In this document: one piece after another, positions 6,274 through 12,521 of the stretch
Layout of the letters: every line of letters starts with the position of its first letter
Numbering within the stretch: position 1 is the first letter of the stretch
Notes under the pieces: generated by a model
What the model was told of the DNA's origin: nothing
What the model saw: the letters and a program-made list of their open reading frames with translations, nothing else
The model's database searches: none
Position numbers and translations under genes: made by a program
Source: a virus
Length of the DNA: 21,115 nt
Virus record (IMG/VR): IMGVR_UViG_3300027832_000129
Location: 1-21,115 of that record
Strand: one strand, 5' to 3'

Positions 6274-6361
6274 CGACTTTTTGGCAGTATACTAATGACA
6301 AAGTGGCATATCGATACACATACACTAATGACAAAGTGTCAGTACGTATGACATATTGGCA
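6274..6361. repeat. Four-site inverted-repeat array (operator or iteron candidates)
   Basis: Four 13-bp sites of consensus TGACAnnnTGGCA: CGACTTTTTGGCA (6274-6286), TGACAAAGTGGCA (6296-6308), TGACAAAGTGTCA (6329-6341, a perfect dyad) and TGACATATTGGCA (6349-6361). Start-to-start spacing is 22, 33 and 20 bases, close to two, three and two helical turns. Two sites sit in a longer direct repeat, ACTAATGACAAAGTG (6291-6305 and 6324-6338). Position between divergent transcripts fits binding by a dimeric regulator or a replication initiator; which one is not decided by the sequence. Confidence 0.65.
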
Positions 6362-6679
6362 GTACAGCAAAAAAACACACTAAATAGCTGATAAGAATTG
6401 CTAAATACCTTAAATAGTTAATATATCTAATTGGTTAATTACCTGCATCAATTCTAAGGCGTCAAACAAAGCCACTACACGACGTAACAGCGTAACCCTA
6501 AAACTTATACTCATTACCCTATTACGTTGAACGTAGACACCTTAAAACGTCTTAGAAAGGCACTATACACCCAATACACCTAACAACATACCTTATTTGA
6601 GTGTTTTGGACTTAATATCCGTGTATATATTGACCGCACGCAGTCCTATCTGATTCTTTCGGAAAGAAAGACTAAGACT
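6362..6679. other. Non-coding part of the divergent control region
   Basis: No convincing gene is seen. The left part (6370-6440) is AT-rich with three TAAATA repeats (6380, 6401, 6412), a possible unwinding zone next to the site array. Further right are a perfect dyad TACGTTGAACGTA (6523-6535), scattered CGTAAC/ACGT motifs, and a small dyad TCTTTCGGAAAGA (6655-6667) just before the 6680 ORF. An origin of replication is possible but unproven. Confidence 0.4.
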
Positions 6680-6826
6680 ATGAGTAAGATTCTTGTTCCT
6701 ACTCTTAAAGATTATGTTAATAATCTCTTAGAAGATAGTGAGAAGATTAAGAAAGAAAGAAGGAATCTTAAATTGTTCCATTCTTACACGCATGCACGTG
6801 CGTACGTGTATACACAATTGTTTTGA
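6680..6826 (+). CDS. Small basic hypothetical protein (48 aa)
   Basis: A 48-codon frame starts at ATG 6680 and ends TGA 6824-6826. It begins MSKILVPTLKDYVNNLLEDS and continues with a basic helix (KIKKERRNLKLFHSY), looking like a short helical protein. A purine-rich GGAAAGAAAG lies about 10 bases before the ATG. Codons 36-46 fall in a strictly alternating pyrimidine-purine tract, so the C-terminal residues (YTHARAYVYTQ) may reflect a DNA-level constraint. It is the first rightward ORF of the control region. It could also be chance. Confidence 0.45.
   Translation: MSKILVPTLKDYVNNLLEDSEKIKKERRNLKLFHSYTHARAYVYTQLF
6785..6816. other. 32-nt perfect alternating pyrimidine-purine tract
   Basis: From T6785 to A6816 every base alternates pyrimidine and purine, with CG, CA/TG and TA steps and the palindrome GCACGTGC inside. 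Such tracts can adopt left-handed Z-DNA under negative supercoiling. It sits between divergent promoters, 50 bases before the rightward -33 box. Confidence 0.75.
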
Positions 6827-6865
6827 GTATTCCTAATTATTTATTTTGTTTATTTTTGTGTATTA

Positions 6866-6897
6866 TTTGGATATATCAAAATAAAGAACTATTTTTG
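6866..6897 (+). promoter_or_regulatory. Bacteroidota-type promoter for the rightward block
   Basis: Plus strand: -33 TTTG (6866-6869), 20-base spacer, -7 TATTTTTG (6890-6897). The spacing is identical to the two leftward promoters. Transcription would start near 6904, leaving a leader of about 33 bases before the ATG at 6937. Confidence 0.7.
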
Positions 6898-6936
6898 TTC
6901 AATGATTTCAAAACAATACGGAATATGGGGGCTTTA

Positions 6937-7332
6937 ATGACTACTAAAGAAGAATTAATAAAAGCAAACGGTATAATTGGAAATTACACTATTGATGAAA
7001 ATGGTTTATATAATGTAATTGGTGATGTACATTTAAATTGCATGCAACTAACAGAAATTCCTATTCCATTCGGAACGGTTACAGGTGAGTTTTTTTGTAT
7101 AGGAAATGAATTAACAACTTTAAAAAACGCACCTAAATATGTAGGTAAAAGTTTCGTATGCACTAGCAACAATTTAACATCTTTAGAACATGCTCCAAAG
7201 GAAGTAGGTGGTTATTTTAATTGTTTAAGGAACCTTACAAATTTTACCTTTGAAGACGTCGAAAAAGTTTGTGAAGTTGCTTGCCATATATACGCACAAG
7301 AAGCGGTTAAAAAAAAGAAAATATTGAAATAA
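6937..7332 (+). CDS. LRR-like repeat protein, paralog 3
   Basis: Encodes 131 residues from ATG 6937. The frame is open further upstream to 6823, but the MTTKEELIKANG start matches the caps of the paralogs and lies downstream of the promoter. Cap GNYTIDENGLYNVIGDVHL is followed by about three VxGxFxCxxNxLTSLxxAPK repeats and the C-terminal cap (FTFEDVEKVCEVACHIYA) plus a basic tail (KKKKILK). It is one repeat shorter than the others. Nucleotide identity to paralog 2 is high in patches. It is the first main gene of the rightward block. Function unknown. Confidence 0.8.
   Translation: MTTKEELIKANGIIGNYTIDENGLYNVIGDVHLNCMQLTEIPIPFGTVTGEFFCIGNELTTLKNAPKYVGKSFVCTSNNLTSLEHAPKEVGGYFNCLRNLTNFTFEDVEKVCEVACHIYAQEAVKKKKILK
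7190..7217 (+). repeat. 28-nt segment identical to 5724-5751, inverted
   Basis: This is the plus-strand copy of the identity shared with the second LRR-like gene. It encodes APKEVGGYF-type residues. The inverted arrangement means recombination between copies would flip about 1.4 kb containing the divergent promoters. Confidence 0.85.
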
Positions 7333-7341
7333 TTTTTAAAC

Positions 7342-7355
7342 GTTCCAATTGGAAC
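7342..7355. promoter_or_regulatory. Perfect 14-bp palindrome
   Basis: GTTCCAATTGGAAC is a perfect dyad 10 bases after the LRR-like stop codon. It has the size of a binding site for a dimeric regulator. No matching second copy was noticed. It could instead be part of the transcription-end structure at 7356-7414. Confidence 0.4.
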
Positions 7356-7414
7356 AAAAAAAAAGCTCCCCCCTATGTACGCTGTTATCCGAGGATAAGG
7401 AAGCGGGGGGAAGC
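7356..7414 (-). terminator. Leftward intrinsic terminator between rightward genes
   Basis: On the minus strand the arms GCTTCCCCCC (7414-7405) and GGGGGGAGC (7373-7365) pair with one bulge and are followed by nine T (the A run 7356-7364). Inside is a second stem: CGCT with AGCG, then TTATCC-GA-GGATAA (7385-7398). On the plus strand no T run follows, so it should stop leftward transcription. It lies between two rightward genes, which is unexpected. Confidence 0.65.
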
Positions 7415-7470
7415 ACGTCGAGGGCAATATACAAAAAAATCTTATATAAACACAAATAAGGAGTAAAAAA

Positions 7471-7611
7471 ATGAAAATAGTATTTGAGAATATTGGTTCA
7501 GCAATTGAAATAATTGCAAGGCTGAAGGACTACAATAGGGATAATTGGAAGGGATATAGATTAACATTTGATGTAATAAAAAGAAAGGGTATAGTATGGG
7601 TAAAGAACTGA
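7471..7611 (+). CDS. Small hypothetical protein (46 aa)
   Basis: A 46-codon frame starts at ATG 7471 after an excellent AAATAAGGAG site and ends TGA 7609-7611, overlapping the next gene by 16 bases. It begins MKIVFENIGSAIEIIARLKD and resembles the start of the 7981-8310 protein from its sixth residue (MEIVFDRTGTEIDFF). It may be a short relative of that protein. Function unknown. Confidence 0.65.
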   Translation: MKIVFENIGSAIEIIARLKDYNRDNWKGYRLTFDVIKRKGIVWVKN

Positions 7612-7991
7612 AATATACGGTTAAGGAAGCTAGCGAAATAACTGGTTACACGTTGAGCTATATCGCAATGCTCTGCAAGTTTTCGACTAAAAAAGTAGAG
7701 GCTTATAGCTCCACTGTTGAACGAAAAGACGGCACCGTAAGAGATGTTGTTATAAAGATTGAGAATCTGTTTAAGCACGGCGAATGCTGGAAGGAAGGTC
7801 ACCCTGTTGCGATTTGGTATCTTTCAAAAAAAGGACTAGATAGGTTAATAGGTAAGAAAGCGAAGAATGGGTTTACTCACTTGGAACGATTGGAAGGACG
7901 AAAAGAGACCATTAAGGGATATCTTACTACTGAAGAAATGAAGATTAAAGAACAATTATTGAATTATAATAAGCAGAAAAATGAAAAGTAA
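7596..7991 (+). CDS. Putative HTH DNA-binding protein
   Basis: Encodes 131 residues. Residues 6-28 (KYTVKEASEITGYTLSYIAMLCK) fit a winged helix-turn-helix of the MerR/excisionase type. A second segment, AIWYLSKKGLDRLIGKK near residues 72-90, also resembles a DNA-binding or wing element. The C-terminal part is basic and helical. As the only visible HTH regulator close to the control region it is a candidate to bind the nearby palindromes, which is inference. It overlaps both neighbours by 11-16 bases. Confidence 0.6.
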   Translation: MGKELKYTVKEASEITGYTLSYIAMLCKFSTKKVEAYSSTVERKDGTVRDVVIKIENLFKHGECWKEGHPVAIWYLSKKGLDRLIGKKAKNGFTHLERLEGRKETIKGYLTTEEMKIKEQLLNYNKQKNEK

Positions 7992-8310
7992 AAAGATGGA
8001 AATAGTTTTTGACCGTACTGGTACAGAAATTGATTTTTTCGAAATTTTGCAAAATGCAAGAAAAGCGATTGGTGTAATTGAAGATGCAGTTATTTTGTTT
8101 GGGTTTGAACAAAGTTTTTTTGACGACTATATACAGAAAGAAGTTGACCCTTCGAACAAACACAAATACTATAGTTCTTCCTATAATGGGTACGAAACGC
8201 TTTTAGTTTCGTTTTTAAGTCCTATAGAGCGTGAAGTTTTTCTAATAGTTCTTGAGCGTTTAAATAAAAAAATGAAGTACAGTATTATAGTAATTGCTAA
8301 TTCAGAATAA
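7981..8310 (+). CDS. Hypothetical protein
   Basis: Encodes 109 residues from ATG 7981, or 104 from the ATG at 7996, which aligns with the start of the 46-aa gene upstream. It is a mixed acidic protein (FEILQNARKAIGVIEDAVILF, then PIEREVFLIVLERLNKKM). The sequence EREVFLIVLERLNKK suggests a terminal amphipathic helix. It overlaps the preceding gene by 11 bases and ends 10 bases before the next. No known family recognised. Confidence 0.7.
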   Translation: MKSKKMEIVFDRTGTEIDFFEILQNARKAIGVIEDAVILFGFEQSFFDDYIQKEVDPSNKHKYYSSSYNGYETLLVSFLSPIEREVFLIVLERLNKKMKYSIIVIANSE

Positions 8311-8320
8311 GAGGAACAAA

Positions 8321-8668
8321 ATGAAGAAGACAATTAAAGATTTTAAACGCGACGGTGGGAGCCGTAGCACGCTTTATAGTTGCTTGGTTGATGGTGTTAG
8401 GTGCAGTTTCCTGAGGCGTGAAGATATGGTATACCTCGATAAAGAGGTTATAAAAATAGACGGTTATCGATGGTATATACTCGATATGGGTATGAAGCTT
8501 ATCCGTAGTAGGGATAGAATTGCCGTTGAAATAGACGCAAATTTATCGTTTCAGTTGGAACTTGAAGTCGATATTTTAAAGGACGCTAACGATAAAAGAC
8601 AGTACCAAAAAGTGCTTGGTTGGAACAACATAAACAGATTAAAAAAAGCGATGAAAGGTTACCAATGA
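8321..8668 (+). CDS. Hypothetical protein
   Basis: Encodes 115 residues from ATG 8321, which follows an AAGAGG site; an earlier in-frame ATG at 8294 lies inside the preceding gene and is less likely. The N-terminus is basic (MKKTIKDFKRDGGSRSTLYS). The middle looks beta-rich (VYLDKEVIKIDGYRWYILDMG). The C-terminus is basic and helical. It ends by overlapping the nuclease gene with ATGA. Position suggests a helper in replication or regulation, but no domain is recognised. Confidence 0.65.
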   Translation: MKKTIKDFKRDGGSRSTLYSCLVDGVRCSFLRREDMVYLDKEVIKIDGYRWYILDMGMKLIRSRDRIAVEIDANLSFQLELEVDILKDANDKRQYQKVLGWNNINRLKKAMKGYQ

Positions 8669-9012
8669 TTGTAAAAGCTGGCACGAAATTAATACTGTTT
8701 GAATCAGCACTAGACAGGCTTTGTTTGTCTTTAAATTTGGAATACGCAAAAGAATTGAAGTTCCATAGTTTACGTAAATTCCGTTTCGATTTTGCTATTC
8801 CAACTGCCAAATTGGCAATAGAAGTAGAAGGAGGTATATTTAAAAACGGAGGGCATACTCGAGGGCGTGGGTATATGAAGGATTTGGAAAAATATAACCT
8901 TGCAATCACTCAAGGCTGGTACGTATTAAGGTATAGTTACGAAACACTATGCCATATTGACACGATTAAGCAGATAGAAACAGTTTTAAAGAACCTAACT
9001 GGTAGATGGTGA
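8665..9012 (+). CDS. Small PD-(D/E)XK endonuclease (Vsr/DUF559-like)
   Basis: Encodes 115 residues from ATG 8665, which overlaps the upstream TGA (ATGA); an in-frame ATG at 8620 is further inside the previous gene. The motif block RFDFAIPTAKLAIEVEGG gives the Asp and E-x-E of the restriction-like fold. It is followed by HTRGRGYMKDLEKYNLA and GWYVLRYSYE, the pattern of small Vsr/DUF559-like nucleases common in phages and sometimes annotated as resolvases. A role in DNA repair, resolution or nicking during replication is plausible. It directly precedes the helicase gene. Confidence 0.75.
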   Translation: MIVKAGTKLILFESALDRLCLSLNLEYAKELKFHSLRKFRFDFAIPTAKLAIEVEGGIFKNGGHTRGRGYMKDLEKYNLAITQGWYVLRYSYETLCHIDTIKQIETVLKNLTGRW

Positions 9013-10313
9013 TGGTAATGCACAATGAAGGAGTTGAAAAGCTCGTACTATCAGCGTTATTAGCTGACTCAAAAAGCCGTGGTACTATCTTTGAGCTGAT
9101 TAAAAAGGATACTATTTACACTCCAAAGAACCAAAGTGTATTTGAATCCATATTAGAAATGTACAATAAGAGTTTGACAATTTCAGCAATAGATTTAATC
9201 GATTATATGCGAAAAATGGGGACTTTACGACACGTTGGCGAATCTTATTTATTTGAATTGAATCAAGAATCTTTAGTAGAATTTCAGCAGGTACGAAGCT
9301 ATTGTATGATTCTGAAAGAACATCAAATAAAGCGTGAATTAATGAAGTTGGTACAGAATACACAGGCACGTTTGACGAATGAAAAAGACGCTCTGGAGGT
9401 ACTCGAGTTCTTTGAAAAGGAAATGAAGAAGGTTAAAGCGATTACGAGTATACCAAAGCTATCTGCAATAATGGCAGATATTCAAGGAGCTTACGACGAA
9501 TTGCACCAAAGCAAAGTAAACCATACAATTAAAACACGATACCAGTCAATAGATGATGCCATTATTGGCTTTAATCCTACAGACTATGCCATATTAGCAG
9601 GGCGTCCATCGATGGGTAAGACTGCGTTTGCAATGAACCTAATCCGTGCATTCGAAACTCAAAATAAAAGTACATTAATGTTTTCCATTGAGATGCCTAA
9701 GGCTTTACTTTATCGTCGTTTCTTATCAATGATTGCACACGTACCAGGTTGGCGTTTGAACCGTAAATTATTCGAAACTTCAGATTATTCGTCGCTATTA
9801 GATGCAGTCAGACAAATGAAGCAATGGAGCTTAAAGATAGACGATTCAGGAACCCAAACGATACAGAGCATACGAGCAATATCGGAACGGCAAAAAGAAG
9901 AACAGGGTTTAGATGTGGTTATTATTGACCATATCGGTTTAATACGGTCTGGTAAAAGCTACTCAAAAAACGATGAATTGGGAGATATCTCACGTCAAAT
10001 TAAGCAAATGGCAAAAGAATTGAATGTAGTTGTACTGGTCTTATCGCAACTAAATAGGAGCCTCACAACACGCGTGGATAAGATGCCAATGTTAAGTGAT
10101 TTAAGGGACTCTGGGAATCTTGAGCAAGATGCTGATATGGTTATAATGCTTCATACAGATGATTATTATGATGCTGAAACTGCGAAAAACGAGGTCTGGA
10201 ACTCAAAGGTTTTCATTGCTAAAGACCGTAACAACGGTGGAACTAGAGTAGTTAACTTAGAGTTCTTGAGGAACTTTTCAAAGTTTAAAGAAAAAAACGA
10301 ATCAATTTTTTAA
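9006..10313 (+). CDS. dnaB: Replicative DNA helicase, DnaB family
   Basis: Encodes up to 435 residues; ATGs at 9006, 9012 and 9018 are all possible, and 9012 gives a TGATG overlap with the upstream stop. The N-terminal domain (1-150) matches the DnaB primase-interacting helical domain (EKLVLSALLAD). The ATPase has Walker A GRPSMGKT (199-206), Walker B DVVIIDHI (303-310), LSQLNR (346-351) and LRDSGNLEQDAD (366-377). It should unwind the phage replication fork as a hexamer. No separate primase or loader was recognised in the window, so these may come from the host or another part of the genome. Confidence 0.93.
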   Translation: MVMVMHNEGVEKLVLSALLADSKSRGTIFELIKKDTIYTPKNQSVFESILEMYNKSLTISAIDLIDYMRKMGTLRHVGESYLFELNQESLVEFQQVRSYCMILKEHQIKRELMKLVQNTQARLTNEKDALEVLEFFEKEMKKVKAITSIPKLSAIMADIQGAYDELHQSKVNHTIKTRYQSIDDAIIGFNPTDYAILAGRPSMGKTAFAMNLIRAFETQNKSTLMFSIEMPKALLYRRFLSMIAHVPGWRLNRKLFETSDYSSLLDAVRQMKQWSLKIDDSGTQTIQSIRAISERQKEEQGLDVVIIDHIGLIRSGKSYSKNDELGDISRQIKQMAKELNVVVLVLSQLNRSLTTRVDKMPMLSDLRDSGNLEQDADMVIMLHTDDYYDAETAKNEVWNSKVFIAKDRNNGGTRVVNLEFLRNFSKFKEKNESIF

Positions 10314-10327
10314 AATCAAGGAAGATT

Positions 10328-10654
10328 ATGAGAATAATAAAAGAAAACATATTGCATGAAGATACAAGTAATACAGTAATTATGAGGATAAGAGAAAATA
10401 AAAACAACAATACGGATAATAAGGTAATTGAGATATTTAACAAGATATTTAGTCTTTACGTGCTTGATTATGAAGTTTTATTAAACACGCACGATTATAC
10501 GTTTCACTTTTCTAAGGAGCAAATGGATACGTTAGGAATAGGAGAGTATGCCTCTCACTATGTAGAAGAATACTTAGAATTTATCGAAGAATCGGTAAAA
10601 ATTGGTAATTATGATGTAGATAAAATAAAGGAAGACTATGAAAAAAGTTGGTAA
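10328..10654 (+). CDS. Acidic hypothetical protein
   Basis: Encodes 108 residues. An AAGGAAG site precedes the ATG. The N-terminal 40 residues are polar and Asn-rich (RENKNNNTDNKV). The remainder is acidic and helical (YASHYVEEYLEFIEESVKIG). It follows the helicase by 14 bases and overlaps the start of the broken frame at 10638. No family recognised. Confidence 0.65.
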   Translation: MRIIKENILHEDTSNTVIMRIRENKNNNTDNKVIEIFNKIFSLYVLDYEVLLNTHDYTFHFSKEQMDTLGIGEYASHYVEEYLEFIEESVKIGNYDVDKIKEDYEKSW

Positions 10655-10865
10655 ACACCGAGTGGCGTTTTAAAGAAAAGAAAAATCGTCTAAATTGGTA
10701 TCGTTTTATGAACAACAACTAAATAGGAGGCTTTTAGTCCGTAAGGATTGTTACGCTGATAGACGTGTAGATTTAGACGCTGATATTGAGATGTATACGG
10801 AAAAAATAAGACATCAAAACGAAATTATCGAACAATATTACAAAACATATGGAGAATCGGAATGA
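10638..10865 (+). pseudogene. Small gene frame interrupted by in-frame TAA
   Basis: From ATG 10638 (after an AAAGGAAG site) one frame reads MKKVGKHRVAF, then TAA at 10671-10673, then continues open for 63 codons to TGA 10863-10865. The later part looks coding (RKDCYADRRVDLDADIEMYT, then a helix RHQNEIIEQYYKTYGESE), and its stop overlaps the next ATG as ATGA, the arrangement used by true neighbours here. Either a nonsense mutation broke a ~75-codon gene, or translation begins later, at a TTG (10692) or ATG (about 10791). Recoding is unlikely because TAA ends many other genes. Confidence 0.55.
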
Positions 10866-11698
10866 CTGAAGAACAAGAAAAGATAAAAGAATTTGGGAAC
10901 GAACAACTAAGGCAATTAATCGCGGGTGCTTATGACAGTACGTCAGTGCATAACCGTACGACGTTAGCTATATGCGTAATGTTAACAACTAAACCAAGCG
11001 ATATTGAAGGGCTTTACAGGCTTATAAATGCAGTAAAAGGTGAACGTGTGTACGTTATTCTGAATCGTAGAAACGATGAAACAGAGATAGGTTTAAGCCC
11101 TTTAGTAAGAGCAATTAACAAAAAGGAAAATGTGTTCGTGATGCAGGGGGAAAATAACCCCCTCGATTTTTCGGCGATGAAAAACAGATTTTTAGAAATA
11201 GAACACGTTAAAAGCGATTGGATACTTTTCCTTGACGCTGATGAATACGTTGATATTAATGATTTGAATTTACTCAAAAAACATATAAAAGATGCTGAAA
11301 AACACAATATTAGTGCGTTGCAGTTAATCAATATGGAAGTAACAACAAAGAACGAAATACAGTCAGTGGAGCAGTTACGTTGCGTCAAAAAGTCAGAAGG
11401 TTGGCGATGGTGCTTTCAAATCCACGAACAAATACTAAAGGTAGACCAATTTAACACGTCGATTGTTGCACGCACTCAAGCGATTATACGGCATAAGGGA
11501 TATAGTCACTTGAATGATTCTGAACTATTTGAAAAATACGAACGTAACTTAACTACATTAGTCAATGCACTCGATAGACTATTTCAATCTAAGGCAAACG
11601 GTGCTGAATTAAATGTAGATGAAGTTATTCATTATTCCAAGTACCTCGAAGTAACAGGTAGAGAGTTTACGGCAATTTTGGAAAATAATACAAAATGA
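10862..11698 (+). CDS. Glycosyltransferase family 2-like protein
   Basis: Encodes 278 residues. A GT-A fold is indicated by early strand LAICVMLTT, the segment DFSAMKNRFL (102-111) and the metal-binding DxD in WILFLDADEYV (D125, D127). GWRWCFQIHEQ (180-190) and RHKGYSH follow, as in SunS/WaaE-type family 2 enzymes. It should transfer a sugar from a nucleotide-sugar donor. The acceptor is not visible: virion protein, host surface glycan or modified DNA are all possible. It is coupled by ATGA overlaps to the frame upstream and to the methyltransferase downstream, which suggests a linked role. Confidence 0.8.
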   Translation: MTEEQEKIKEFGNEQLRQLIAGAYDSTSVHNRTTLAICVMLTTKPSDIEGLYRLINAVKGERVYVILNRRNDETEIGLSPLVRAINKKENVFVMQGENNPLDFSAMKNRFLEIEHVKSDWILFLDADEYVDINDLNLLKKHIKDAEKHNISALQLINMEVTTKNEIQSVEQLRCVKKSEGWRWCFQIHEQILKVDQFNTSIVARTQAIIRHKGYSHLNDSELFEKYERNLTTLVNALDRLFQSKANGAELNVDEVIHYSKYLEVTGREFTAILENNTK

Positions 11699-12447
11699 AT
11701 AAAGTAATACACGGCGATTGTCTGGAGCATATGAACACTCTGGAGGCTGGAAGTGTCGATTTAATATTAACCGATTTACCATACGGAGCAATTGACTGCA
11801 GTTGGGATACGGTTATAGATATAGAAAAAATGTGGGAGTGTTTTTATAGAGTTTTGAAGGCAAATGGTGTTATTGTGTTGACAGCATCACAGCCATTTAC
11901 AACGCGTTTAATCGCCTCTAATTATAGTAGGTATTCCCATATTTGGGTTTGGCTTAAGAATAGACCAACGGGCTTTTTTTTGGCTAAACGTATGCCAAGA
12001 AGAGCAAATGAAGATGTTTTGGTATTTAAAACAAAGGCAGGGAATTACACCTACAATCCTCAAGGTTTAAGAAAAGGAAGCTCAAAAGGGAAAACGGTTT
12101 TGAATAATAATACTGCCAAAGAAGGTTCCCAAATGCAAAAATGTAAAAAAGCAACGTACAGGCAGGAACAAACCAACTATCCTACTAATATAATTAAAAT
12201 CGATACAGACCACAACGAACATACTTTACACGCAACACAAAAGCCCGTACAGTTGTTTGAATATTTTATAAAAACGTATTCAAATGAGGGCGATACAGTA
12301 CTAGATTGTTGTGCTGGTTCAGGTACTACTGCTCTAGCGTGCATAAGGACTAAAAGAAATTATATATTGATTGAGAAAGAGAGTAAGTTTATAGATGTTA
12401 TAAATAGACGAATTGAAGAAGAAAACAAACTTATTTCATTATTTTGA
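11695..12447 (+). CDS. DNA N6-adenine/N4-cytosine methyltransferase
   Basis: Encodes 250 residues. Motif IV is DLPY (27-30), a variant of DPPY, near the N-terminus after GDCLE. The KPV motif TQKPVQLFEYF and SAM-binding motif I DCCAGSGTT are near the C-terminus. Motif IV before motif I places it in the beta class of amino-methyltransferases. It should methylate adenine or cytosine in DNA to protect phage DNA from host restriction or to mark it. No partner restriction enzyme is nearby. It overlaps the glycosyltransferase stop by four bases. Confidence 0.9.
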   Translation: MNKVIHGDCLEHMNTLEAGSVDLILTDLPYGAIDCSWDTVIDIEKMWECFYRVLKANGVIVLTASQPFTTRLIASNYSRYSHIWVWLKNRPTGFFLAKRMPRRANEDVLVFKTKAGNYTYNPQGLRKGSSKGKTVLNNNTAKEGSQMQKCKKATYRQEQTNYPTNIIKIDTDHNEHTLHATQKPVQLFEYFIKTYSNEGDTVLDCCAGSGTTALACIRTKRNYILIEKESKFIDVINRRIEEENKLISLF

Positions 12448-12521
12448 AAATAATTTAAGCAATTTACAATAAAATGCATTATATTGATATATATAGTATT
12501 ACAACAACACTTAACAACATT

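Noticed and set aside
6243-6275. DnaA boxes (TTATTTACA, TTTTCCACC)
   Set aside because: Neither matches the consensus closely and there is no cluster, so they are expected in AT-rich DNA.
6295-6351. 18-codon rightward frame with an internal 33-base duplication
   Set aside because: It lies wholly in the site array, has no ribosome site, and its repeat is explained by the 13-bp binding-site candidates.
6274-6361. CRISPR-like array
   Set aside because: Repeats are only 13 bp, imperfect, with unequal 7-20 base gaps, and there is no cas gene.
7212-7427. 71-residue leftward frame overlapping the leftward terminator
   Set aside because: It is antisense to the LRR-like gene and runs through the hairpin, with no ribosome site and low-complexity Phe runs.
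10671-10673. Stop-codon reassignment (TAA read as an amino acid)
   Set aside because: TAA ends many clear genes here and TAG and TGA also act as stops next to start codons, so the standard bacterial code holds.
12438-12454. 17-bp palindrome ATTATTTTGAAAATAAT as a terminator
   Set aside because: It contains the methyltransferase stop, is purely AT-rich and has no T run after it, so it would be a weak stem.
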